Of a DNA stretch of 5,566 nucleotides, positions 1 to 5,414 are shown piece after piece; positions within the stretch are counted from its first letter, which is position 1; the number at the start of each line of letters is the position of its first letter. Location: assembly GCA_905373295.1 (NCBI GenBank), contig CAJPSJ010000132.1:1-5566 (forward strand), written 5' to 3'. Both the position numbers and the translations under genes were made by a program. Below the pieces are notes generated by a model. That model did not search any database. It was not told the origin of the DNA and was given only the letters and a program-made list of their open reading frames with translations. This stretch comes from an uncultured Campylobacter sp. (GTDB taxonomy: Bacteria > Campylobacterota > Campylobacteria > Campylobacterales > Campylobacteraceae).

Positions 1-1848
1 TTTACCGATGACGCTTTGGATTAAATTTGCAAAATACAAAAAATCCACCGCGGCGGGTTTCGCGCCGGCCGCGATAGAGGGCTCCGCCTTTAGTCCGCTA
101 GCGATAAAGCCCAGCCTTAGGCTCTGCGAGCCGTCCGCATCAAACACCTCTCCTAGCTCAAAAAGCTTGACGCTTCTGCGAGAATTCTTTAAATTTCGCT
201 CAGCAGATTCTAGCAGATGATTAATCAGCGTCGGTCTTAGCGCGTCCAGCTCTCCATTTATCGGATTTAAAATTTTAACCTTGCACGGCGCAAAGCCTAA
301 ATTTTTAAGAGTCTTTCCATCGTCAAATACATAATGCACGCACTCGAAAAATCCTACTGCAGCCGCCTTATTGCGAAGCTTGCGCCCGTTTTGTAAATTT
401 ACGTAGGCATCGTTTAGGCGGTTTTTCTCGTAGAAGCTTAGCGGCGCGGCGGCGATATTATCGATGCCCACGATACGCACGATCTCCTCGCACACGTCGT
501 GAGAGTTTACGATATCGTGGCGGAAAGGCGGCACCTTGGCGGTGATTAGATCGGCTTCGACGCCCACATCAAAGCCCAGCCTTTTTAAAATTTTTACGAT
601 CTTATCGCGCGGAATTTGCGCGCCGATCATTGAGTTTATCTCTTTTTCGCTAAAGCCCACGATAAGCGGCTCCAAAGCGTTTGAAATCTTTTGTGTGCCC
701 GCATATAGGCTAACGGCTTTATTTTTAAGTAGCAATCTAAATAGCAGATCTAGTCCCAGCCTAAGCTTTGGTTCGCTGCCTCTGCTTGAGCGATACACAT
801 GCTCGTCGCCTTTTAGGCTTTTGTTTTCGTTTACTGCTTTGGCGATGATTAGTGGCGCGGTGTAGTTTGCCTCTAATAGCACCACTTTGCTACTGCAACA
901 CGCCTTTAGCTCCGCGTCTTGGCAAATTCCTGCTACGCTAAGCAGTCTCTTGCCCGCATAAACGCCGAACTCGCCGTTTGGCATAGGCTTTATGTCAAGT
1001 GCTACCTTGCCATCTGCGGAAGCGATCTTTTCAAAATCATAAGCGCGCAGCAATACTCCGGTAGAGTGAGTAGCGTAGTTGATGAAATTTTGCACCGCGC
1101 AGCTTTGCAAAATACCAACGCTTGCAAGACGCAAGGTCTGCTTTAAATTTAACTTCAGCTCGCCTTTGATCTCGTAAGCTCGAAAAGCAAATTTAGCGCT
1201 TACCTCATCGCTTGCACGCACGCTTAAAATTCTACCGATACCAGGCGCTCCGTCGGCATCTTCAAACTCGTGCTTTTCCTTTAGCGGCAGATCAAGTGCC
1301 GCGCCCAGATCGCGCGCTATGCCTAAGATGCTAAGGCAGTCGCCGCGATTAGCGGTAAGCTCGATCTCGATAAGATCGTCGTTAAAAATTTCATACTCGC
1401 GCAGCTCTTTACCTAGCACAAGCTCGCCGATGCTGCTATCAAGCACCATAATGCCGTCATTCGTCTTGGCAAGTCCAAGCTCGGTTGCCGAACAGATCAT
1501 ACCAAAGCTCTCCACTCCGCGAAGTTTGGCAGGCTTTATCTCAAGTCCGCCAGGAAGCACGGCGCCGATTAGGCTAACTGCGACGTATTGCCCTGCCTCG
1601 ACATTTTTCGCGCCGCAGACGATCTGCAGACTTTGCTTACCGACATCAACCTCGCAGACATTTAGATGATCGGAATTCTCGTGACGACGCTTACTTTTTA
1701 CGAGTCCTACGACGACGCCTTTGGGAAGCGAAATTTTATCGTGAGCGTCAACCTCAAGACCGATGGAATTTAGCGTAGAAAGCAGCCTTTCGCTTGAAAT
1801 TTCGCTTATGTCGATCCACTCTTGTAACCAATTTCTCGTTATTATCAT
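1..1848 (-). CDS. pheT: phenylalanyl-tRNA synthetase beta subunit, 3' end beyond the window
   Basis: PheT is the beta subunit of the cytoplasmic alpha2-beta2 enzyme that charges tRNA-Phe with phenylalanine; it binds tRNA and edits mischarged tyrosine. The frame is open with no stop for 616 codons from an ATG at 1848 to the window edge. The start [11 protein letters not shown] is typical of the family. Residues about 39-150 are the EMAP/OB-fold tRNA-binding domain ([15 protein letters not shown], then ICSATELGL). Residues 161-180 carry the conserved [19 protein letters not shown] stretch, followed by the B3/B4 editing domain. Residues about 390-465 form the B5 domain, ending in VPPFRHDI and then [12 protein letters not shown]. 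The catalytic-like core follows. Bacterial PheT is usually near 770-800 residues, so the last 150 or more, including the anticodon-binding FDX-ACB domain, lie outside. Translation is probably coupled to pheS: the ATG overlaps the pheS stop as ATGA, with GGAG at 1857-1860 eight bases upstream. No frameshift was seen. Confidence 0.98.
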   Translation of the reverse strand, partial: MIITRNWLQEWIDISEISSERLLSTLNSIGLEVDAHDKISLPKGVVVGLVKSKRRHENSDHLNVCEVDVGKQSLQIVCGAKNVEAGQYVAVSLIGAVLPGGLEIKPAKLRGVESFGMICSATELGLAKTNDGIMVLDSSIGELVLGKELREYEIFNDDLIEIELTANRGDCLSILGIARDLGAALDLPLKEKHEFEDADGAPGIGRILSVRASDEVSAKFAFRAYEIKGELKLNLKQTLRLASVGILQSCAVQNFINYATHSTGVLLRAYDFEKIASADGKVALDIKPMPNGEFGVYAGKRLLSVAGICQDAELKACCSSKVVLLEANYTAPLIIAKAVNENKSLKGDEHVYRSSRGSEPKLRLGLDLLFRLLLKNKAVSLYAGTQKISNALEPLIVGFSEKEINSMIGAQIPRDKIVKILKRLGFDVGVEADLITAKVPPFRHDIVNSHDVCEEIVRIVGIDNIAAAPLSFYEKNRLNDAYVNLQNGRKLRNKAAAVGFFECVHYVFDDGKTLKNLGFAPCKVKILNPINGELDALRPTLINHLLESAERNLKNSRRSVKLFELGEVFDADGSQSLRLGFIASGLKAEPSIAAGAKPAAVDFLYFANLIQSVIGK

Positions 1849-2840
1849 TTAAACTGCTCCAATAATCTAATATCGCCTTCAAATAGCGAGCGCAGATCGG
1901 GGATACCATGTAGCAGCATCGCGAAACGCTCGACGCCGAGCCCGAATGCGTATCCACTGACGTTTTTCCAGCCCACTGCTTTAAAGACGTTAGGATCGAC
2001 CACGCCGCTGCCTAGCACCTCGAGCCAGCCCGTCTGCTTACAGACGCGGCATCCATGTCCGTGGCAGAAAATACAGCTGATATCGACCTCCGTACTCGGC
2101 TCCGTAAACGGAAAGAAGCTCGGGCGGAAGCGGACTTGGACGCTACCGAACATATAGCGCAAAAATTCCTCTAAAACGTATTTTAAATTTGCGAAGCTCA
2201 CGCGGTCTCCCTGCTCGACTACGAGACCCTCCACTTGATGAAACATCGGCGTGTGGGTTAGATCCATATCGCGGCGAAATACCGCGCCGGGGGCGATCAT
2301 GCGCACCGGCGGAGCTTTAAATTTCTCCATCGTGCGGATCTGAACGCCGCTGGTGTGCGTGCGTAGCAGCCGCCCGTCGTTTAGATAAAACGTATCTTGC
2401 ATATCGCGTGCAGGGTGGTATTTGGGTAAATTTAGCGCCTCGAAATTATGAAAGTCGTCCTCGATGAGCGGGCCGCTTTCGACGCTGAAATTCTGCGCGA
2501 TGAAGTAGTCAATGATCTTATCCATCGTCTCCATCACGGGGTGCAGCGCGCCGCAGCTTACGTTTTCGTTAAAAAGCGTGACGTCGCTCGCTTCATTTTT
2601 CATAGCCTCTTTTTGCTCCGCCTCTTCCAAGCTCGCCCTCTTTGCGGCGATGAGCTCGCTGAAATAATCGCGCTTTTCATTCGCGCTTACGGCAAGCTCT
2701 TTTTTCTGCTCGGGCACTGCGGATTTGAGCTCGGAAAAAAGCGCCGTTATGATGCCTTTTTTGCCGAAAAGCTCCAAGCGCACGGCTTCCAGCTCGCTTA
2801 GGCTCGATGCGGCGTCGATTTTTGCTTTAATCTCTTGCAA
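1845..2840 (-). CDS. pheS: phenylalanyl-tRNA synthetase alpha subunit
   Basis: PheS is the catalytic alpha subunit, a class II aminoacyl-tRNA synthetase that activates phenylalanine with ATP and transfers it to tRNA-Phe. At 331 residues the length is normal. Residues 1-85 are the N-terminal coiled-coil arm that contacts tRNA. The catalytic core has motif 1 around [10 protein letters not shown] (142-151), motif 2 as [18 protein letters not shown] (188-205) and motif 3 as [11 protein letters not shown] (300-310). [12 protein letters not shown] (238-249) is also family-diagnostic. A298 in GYAFG matches the Ala that sets phenylalanine specificity in E. coli PheS (A294). A four-cysteine cluster, C256-x2-C259-x4-C264-x2-C267, sits in the loop before GWLEVLG, where E. 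coli PheS has no cysteines; it resembles a zinc knuckle. The start is TTG, chosen for its strong ribosome site and because MQEI fits the family N-terminus. It is the first gene of a pheST operon. Confidence 0.98.
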   Translation of the reverse strand: MQEIKAKIDAASSLSELEAVRLELFGKKGIITALFSELKSAVPEQKKELAVSANEKRDYFSELIAAKRASLEEAEQKEAMKNEASDVTLFNENVSCGALHPVMETMDKIIDYFIAQNFSVESGPLIEDDFHNFEALNLPKYHPARDMQDTFYLNDGRLLRTHTSGVQIRTMEKFKAPPVRMIAPGAVFRRDMDLTHTPMFHQVEGLVVEQGDRVSFANLKYVLEEFLRYMFGSVQVRFRPSFFPFTEPSTEVDISCIFCHGHGCRVCKQTGWLEVLGSGVVDPNVFKAVGWKNVSGYAFGLGVERFAMLLHGIPDLRSLFEGDIRLLEQFK

Positions 2841-2851
2841 ATTCTATCCTT
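2838..2851 (-). promoter_or_regulatory. ribosome binding site and TTG start of pheS
   Basis: On the minus strand the sequence reads AAGGATAGAATTTG. The AAGGA core (2847-2851) is six bases from a TTG codon at 2840-2838. No in-frame ATG lies near, and the protein aligns from this point with known PheS N-termini, so TTG is the supported start. Confidence 0.85.
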
Positions 2852-2871
2852 GTGGTTAAATTAATGGCGCG

Positions 2872-2877
2872 ATTGTA
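2872..2877 (-). promoter_or_regulatory. -10 box of the pheST promoter
   Basis: The minus strand carries TACAAT in the context TTTTAACTACAATCGCG, with no clear -35, as is usual for Campylobacter sigma-70 promoters. Transcription would begin near 2865, leaving a leader of about 25 bases before the pheS TTG. That is too short for the pheM-type attenuator of E. coli or a T-box. Confidence 0.6.
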
Positions 2878-2927
2878 GTTAAAATTTGATAAAAGCTAGG
2901 TAAATTTGCGTGTTTGGATTTTTTGGC

Positions 2928-2933
2928 TATAAT
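2928..2933 (+). promoter_or_regulatory. -10 box of the HIT gene promoter
   Basis: TATAAT occurs as GGATTTTTTGGCTATAAT, a near-ideal Campylobacter sigma-70 promoter: a T-run, then TTGGC and TATAAT, with no -35 needed. The expected transcription start is near 2940, about 28 bases before the ATG at 2969. It diverges from the pheST promoter, with about 50 bases between the two -10 boxes. Confidence 0.8.
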
Positions 2934-2968
2934 CGCGGCTAAATTTCAACCTTATAAAAGGATCTAAA

Positions 2969-3325
2969 ATGAACGTCTTCGAAAAGATCGTAAACGGCGA
3001 AATCCCGTGCAACAAAGTGTTAGAGAACGATGAATTTTTGGCATTCCACGACATCAATCCAAAAGCGCCTATCCACATCCTGGCGATCCCTAAGAAATGC
3101 TACGAAAACTTCCAAGTAACGCCACCTGAAGTGATGAGCAAAATGAGCGCTTTTATCCAAGAAGTAACTCGCAAAATGGGGCTTGATAAGAGTGGATACC
3201 GTCTTGTTTGCAACTGCGGCGAAAACGGAGGTCAAGAGGTGATGCATCTGCACTTTCATATCCTGGGTGGAATAAAACTACCATGGGACCGCGTCAGCGA
3301 CCGCAATACCGAAGAGAATTTTTAG
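2969..3325 (+). CDS. HIT-family (histidine triad) nucleotide hydrolase, HinT-like
   Basis: This 118-residue cytoplasmic protein belongs to the HinT branch of the histidine-triad superfamily, dimeric enzymes that hydrolyse purine nucleoside phosphoramidates and related nucleotide adducts. The physiological substrate in bacteria is mostly unsettled. The N-terminal strand MNVFEKIVNGEIPCNKV is typical. FHDINPKAPIHILAIPKK (26-43) holds the first conserved His, H36. GYRLVCNCGENGGQEV leads into the triad H93-L-H95-F-H97; by comparison with human HINT1, H95 is the nucleophile and N82 matches N99. The His usual after IPKK is Cys (C44) here. The start is ATG with AAAAGGA (2956-2962) six bases upstream. 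I recall a HIT gene (Cj0898) at the same divergent position next to pheS in C. jejuni. It appears to be a single-gene transcript, because the next gene is on the other strand. Confidence 0.95.
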   Translation: MNVFEKIVNGEIPCNKVLENDEFLAFHDINPKAPIHILAIPKKCYENFQVTPPEVMSKMSAFIQEVTRKMGLDKSGYRLVCNCGENGGQEVMHLHFHILGGIKLPWDRVSDRNTEENF

Positions 3326-3354
3326 GGCTAGAGCTTAAAGTCTACTTAAAATCA

Positions 3355-3388
3355 AAATTCCGTGAAATTGCAAAATTTTGCGGAATTT
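3355..3388 (+). repeat. inverted repeat downstream of the HIT gene
   Basis: AAATTCCG (3355-3362) pairs with CGGAATTT (3381-3388). Inside it is a perfect 12-base palindrome, GCAAAATTTTGC (3370-3381). TTGCAAAATT also recurs directly at 3369-3378 (one base off at the end) and 3387-3396. The hairpin begins about 30 bases past the HIT stop codon and could mark the 3' end of that transcript. It has few G-C pairs and no immediate T-run, so an intrinsic terminator is only a possibility. Confidence 0.4.
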
Positions 3389-3671
3389 GCAAAATTCTTT
3401 GAAATTTTTAAAATTACGCTTCATTTATAAATACCGAAGTTTTAAAAATAATCAAAATAGTAAAACTACAAGCCAGAAAATTTATCATCAGACGCTAAAA
3501 AGAAATATAAATTTATCACAGACGATCTTTTAGCAAATGCCACTCTTTAGCTGCAAAGCCTTGGCTCTTAGAATTTTTACGGCTACGAAATTTGAAATCA
3601 GCAAGGAAATTTTAACGACGCGGCAAAATTTTAAATGAAACTGAGCTTTATAAAAAGAGTTATACTTTTAC

Positions 3672-3764
3672 ATGGCGAATGAGTTAGATTTAGATGATAT
3701 GAAATTTAAAACCTACATGAATTTTGCTTTGAATGAGCGATTTAGCTTCAGTTTTCAAGCATAA
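3672..3764 (+). CDS. possible 30-residue small protein, unrecognised
   Basis: An ATG frame of 30 codons encodes MANELDLDDMKFKTYMNF followed by ALNERFSFSFQA. The composition is protein-like: an acidic N-terminal stretch, then aromatic and basic residues. I do not recognise it. There is no membrane segment and no Shine-Dalgarno at proper spacing; the nearest purine run (AAAAAGAG) is about 14 bases upstream, and a TATACT string just before the ATG would make any transcript leaderless. Stops occur in frame upstream. It could be a real small gene, the remnant of a larger one, or chance. Confidence 0.18.
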   Translation: MANELDLDDMKFKTYMNFALNERFSFSFQA

Positions 3765-3838
3765 TTTAAAATTTTAGCGTGAAATTATAATCTTAGAATT
3801 TTAAAATTTTTTGAAATTTTAATATTAACTTTAATGGA

Positions 3839-3862
3839 TTTTAGGGGCATGCGCCCCTAAAA
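3839..3862 (-). terminator. GC-rich hairpin at the 3' end of dps
   Basis: TTTTAGGGGC (3839-3848) and GCCCCTAAAA (3853-3862) form a perfect ten-base-pair stem around a four-base loop, 22 bases past the dps stop codon. The position fits the end of the dps transcript. The U-residues lie in the 5' arm and neither strand has a clean T-tract after the stem, so it departs from a textbook intrinsic terminator; it may act as one weakly or protect the mRNA 3' end. Confidence 0.45.
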
Positions 3863-3884
3863 ATTTTGAAAGGATTTACGAGGA

Positions 3885-4328
3885 TTATTTGCTTAGCATT
3901 GAGCTTAGCATCCATAGGCGTTTTTCATAATCGCCGTAGTGATCCTGCGCAATATTTGAAGTCGTATCGTCGCCCTCTTCTTCGGCAATCTCTTGAAGCT
4001 TTTTAAATTCTTTTACTAAATATTCATAGGCTTTTTTAACATCCTCAAGTACCTCAGATACGCTATAGCTGTCTTTTACGCTAATCGGAGCGTCTTTTGA
4101 AAGCTCAATTAGATCCTTAGCCTTAGTTACGGCCTTGCCACCTATTTGAAGCGCGCGCTCAGCCATATCGTCGAAAAGCTCGCCCATCTCGTCGTATGCT
4201 TTCTCGGTGTAAGCGTGAACCTGCGCGAATTGTAAGCCCTTAACATTCCAGTGATAATCGTGGAATGCAACAAAGAACGCATGAGCGTCCGCCTGAAGTT
4301 TGTTTAGTTGTTTTACTGTTTTTGACAT
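3885..4328 (-). CDS. dps: Dps/NapA-family iron-storage DNA-protection protein (mini-ferritin)
   Basis: Dps proteins assemble into cytoplasmic 12-subunit shells that oxidise Fe(II), preferably with hydrogen peroxide, and store the iron, limiting hydroxyl-radical damage. The 147-residue length matches the family (H. pylori NapA 144, C. jejuni Dps 149). The signature HDYHWNVKGLQFAQVH starts at residue 23. The ferroxidase ligands are placed between two subunits as usual: H26, H38, D53 and E57, with spacings 12, 15 and 4 as in E. coli Dps (H51, H63, D78, E82); E42 takes the place of E. coli D67. There is no long Lys-rich N-terminal tail of the kind that binds DNA in E. coli Dps, so DNA binding is uncertain. 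The start ATG has a strong AAAGGAG (4334-4340) five bases upstream, which predicts high expression. It is a single-gene unit diverging from the csd1-type gene. Confidence 0.96.
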   Translation of the reverse strand: MSKTVKQLNKLQADAHAFFVAFHDYHWNVKGLQFAQVHAYTEKAYDEMGELFDDMAERALQIGGKAVTKAKDLIELSKDAPISVKDSYSVSEVLEDVKKAYEYLVKEFKKLQEIAEEEGDDTTSNIAQDHYGDYEKRLWMLSSMLSK

Positions 4329-4348
4329 TGTGTCTCCTTTATTTAAAA

Positions 4349-4366
4349 TTGCTGTAATTATAGCAA
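4349..4366. repeat. imperfect palindrome centred on the dps -10 box
   Basis: TTGCTGTAATTATAGCAA reads the same on both strands at 16 of 18 positions; only the 4354/4361 pair breaks the symmetry. It is centred between 4357 and 4358, directly over TATAAT. A repressor binding here would block the promoter. Part of the symmetry comes from the AT-rich -10 sequence itself, so function is unproven. Confidence 0.4.
4357..4362 (-). promoter_or_regulatory. -10 box of the dps promoter
   Basis: The minus strand reads AAAATCTTGCTATAATTACAGC, split here as TTGC-TATAAT: an extended -10 typical of Campylobacter sigma-70. Transcription should start near 4350, giving a leader of about 22 bases before the ATG at 4328. 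Confidence 0.75.
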
Positions 4367-4378
4367 GATTTTCTTAAA

Positions 4379-4393
4379 TTATAATTATACTAA
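4379..4393. promoter_or_regulatory. PerR-box-like element upstream of dps
   Basis: TTATAATTATACTAA matches the Bacillus PerR box TTATAATNATTATAA at 12 of 14 defined positions. It sits 16 bases upstream of the dps -10 box, over the -35 region, where a Fur/PerR-family repressor could exclude RNA polymerase. Peroxide and iron control of dps genes by PerR or Fur is known in several bacteria. The DNA here is very AT-rich, so a chance match is quite possible. Confidence 0.35.
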
Positions 4394-4473
4394 GTAATAA
4401 ATTTTATCTTTTAGTGAAATTTTGAAATTAAATGGCTTTTAAATTTATCTACAATTTTTTTGAAATTTCAGCT

Positions 4474-4495
4474 ATGCTGCATTATAATGCCGCAT
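4474..4495. repeat. 22-base imperfect palindrome at the M23 gene promoter
   Basis: The core GCATTATAATGC (4479-4490) is a perfect 12-base palindrome. It is flanked by ATGC (4474-4477) and GCAT (4492-4495), which also pair, so 20 of 22 positions are symmetric; only 4478 and 4491 break it. It is centred on the candidate -10 box and ends one base before the ATG. It may be an operator or, if transcribed from further upstream, a hairpin hiding the start codon. Confidence 0.5.
4483..4488 (+). promoter_or_regulatory. candidate -10 box of the M23 peptidase gene
   Basis: TATAAT lies downstream of a seven-T run (4455-4461), as in Campylobacter promoters. It ends only eight bases before the ATG at 4497, so the mRNA would be leaderless or nearly so. 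Weaker alternatives are TATGCT at 4473-4478 and TACAAT at 4450-4455; the latter would give a leader of roughly 35 bases. Confidence 0.5.
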
Positions 4496-4496
4496 T

Positions 4497-5414
4497 ATGA
4501 AAAACAAATTTATGATAACCATAACCGACCTTAACGGCTCTAGGAATTTTTTGCTCTCGCAAATCATCAAAAAGATCGCGTTATATTTGGTATTATTTGT
4601 TTTTACCGTTTTCGTCACGGGTGCGCTATATATCAGGTATCTGGGCTCTAAAATCGACAGCCTTTCGCGAACCAAAACCGAACTTAACGAGCTAAATCAA
4701 AAACTTCGCGACGGTATCGCGGCAAGTCAGATGGAATTTGAAGCCATCGAGGGTAAAATTTCGGATTTGGAGCATCAGTTTGGGCTTGATCCTGAGGAGG
4801 ATGAGCGCGCGATCGACCGCCTATCTCACATCAAACCTACTTCCGAACAAGAGATCAAAGAGCGCGCGCAAAAGATCATCAACGAAAAATTCTCCGACGC
4901 GCTTATAAAAGAAATTTTTATGCAAATCCCAAACGGCAGGGTCATGCGCACTCATCAGCTCAGCGAGAAATTCGGCTGGCGCAACCATCCTATCTTAAAA
5001 CGCAAGCAGTTTCACCCGGGCGTTGATCTACGTACGCCGCCTAAAACGCCTATCTACGCGCCTGCAGACGGCATCATCCAATACAGCGGCGCGGGTGCTA
5101 CTGGCTACGGCAATCTAGTCGAGATTCGCCACAACTACGGCTTTACGACACGATATGCGCATTTGGATTCAAATTTAACTCGCAAAGTAGGCGAGTTCGT
5201 AAACAAGGGCGATCTCATCGCTTTTAGCGGCAACACCGGACTTAGCACCGGACCTCATCTGCACTACGAGATTAGATTTTTGCAGCTGCCGTTAGATCCG
5301 CTAAATTTTATCAACTGGAACGAAAAAAATTACAAAGAAATTTTTACTAAGGAGGAAGATGTCCCATGGCAATCTTTAATAAAGGCGATGCAAACACCGC
5401 TCAAACAACAATAA
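4497..5414 (+). CDS. csd1: membrane-anchored M23 (LytM-type) peptidoglycan endopeptidase, Csd1-like
   Basis: This protein is expected to cut D,D-crosslinks in periplasmic peptidoglycan and so help set cell shape, as Csd1 does in H. pylori. Residues 24-46 are a single hydrophobic membrane segment after a short basic cytoplasmic tail. Residues about 50-95 look like a coiled coil (SKIDSLSRTKTELNELNQKL). The M23 domain fills about 155-275. The zinc ligands are H173 and D177 (HPGVD) and H256 (HLH), with H222 (YAHL) and H254 as the catalytic histidines. All are present, so it should be active, unlike H. pylori Csd2, which I recall as degenerate. Its length of 305 is close to Csd1 (about 312). The start is fixed by an in-frame TAA at 4485-4487 and by the MKNKF N-terminus; no Shine-Dalgarno is visible. 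It overlaps ccmA by 49 bases. The assignment as Csd1 rather than Csd2 rests on the intact site and the ccmA neighbour. Confidence 0.88.
   Translation: MKNKFMITITDLNGSRNFLLSQIIKKIALYLVLFVFTVFVTGALYIRYLGSKIDSLSRTKTELNELNQKLRDGIAASQMEFEAIEGKISDLEHQFGLDPEEDERAIDRLSHIKPTSEQEIKERAQKIINEKFSDALIKEIFMQIPNGRVMRTHQLSEKFGWRNHPILKRKQFHPGVDLRTPPKTPIYAPADGIIQYSGAGATGYGNLVEIRHNYGFTTRYAHLDSNLTRKVGEFVNKGDLIAFSGNTGLSTGPHLHYEIRFLQLPLDPLNFINWNEKNYKEIFTKEEDVPWQSLIKAMQTPLKQQ
5349..5358 (+). promoter_or_regulatory. ribosome binding site of ccmA inside the peptidase gene
   Basis: AAGGAGGAAG is a near-perfect anti-Shine-Dalgarno match located within the csd1-type coding sequence. Its GGAGG core is ten bases from the ATG at 5366. 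Another ATG at 5359 is only three bases from the core and opens a six-codon frame (MSHGNL), so 5366 is the real start. Confidence 0.8.

Larger units (their letters stand above)
3326..3884. other. AT-rich intergenic region between the HIT gene and dps
   Basis: This 559-base stretch separates two genes that converge on it. It is markedly richer in A+T than the flanking genes and repeats AAATTTT/AAAATTT many times. I see inverted repeats near the HIT gene, a doubtful 30-codon frame at 3672-3764, TATAAT strings on both strands near 3784-3791, and a GC-rich hairpin near dps. No tRNA, known RNA or recognisable conserved protein was seen. The stretch at about 3520-3660 is less AT-rich and may be the remains of a gene or a dispersed repeat, but I cannot identify it. 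Confidence 0.7.

Noticed and set aside
8..1669. Open frames on the plus strand at 8-220, 536-865, 919-1146 and 1319-1669
   Set aside because: They lie entirely inside pheT, which is continuous on the other strand with clear family motifs. Their translations are Ser/Leu/Pro-rich antisense products with no recognisable domain.
1..1848. pheT as a broken gene, because it has no stop in the window
   Set aside because: The frame stays open with family motifs in order to the very edge. The missing C-terminal part is explained by the window boundary.
1754..1957. Minus-strand frame spanning the pheS-pheT junction
   Set aside because: It is an out-of-phase overlap of two well-supported genes and has no ribosome site.
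2448..2801. 117-codon plus-strand frame opposite pheS
   Set aside because: It is antisense to the PheS N-terminal arm and catalytic domain start, with no ribosome site and no known family.
2841..2871. Attenuator, leader peptide or T-box before pheS
   Set aside because: The predicted leader is only about 25 bases, with no Phe-rich frame, no T-box sequence and no terminator hairpin.
2896..3402. Minus-strand frames at 2896-3078 and 3020-3259 and a plus frame at 3208-3402
   Set aside because: All are shadows of the HIT gene, whose protein carries the intact triad and a good ribosome site.
3533..3667. 45 open codons on the minus strand in the HIT-dps gap as a gene
   Set aside because: There is no ATG, no ribosome site and no recognised family. 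It is kept only as a possible remnant in the findings.
3326..3884. CRISPR array, insertion sequence, tRNA or attachment site in the long gap
   Set aside because: The repeats are short, AT-rich and irregularly spaced. There are no terminal inverted repeats, target duplications or cloverleaf sequences.
4512..4514. Second ATG (codon 6) as the real start of the M23 protein
   Set aside because: It has no better ribosome site, and the MKNKF N-terminus with its short basic tail before the membrane segment fits the family as I know it. It cannot be fully excluded.
4472..4675. 67-codon minus-strand frame over the start of the M23 gene
   Set aside because: It is antisense to the membrane anchor region of a clear M23 protein and would begin inside it with no promoter or ribosome site.
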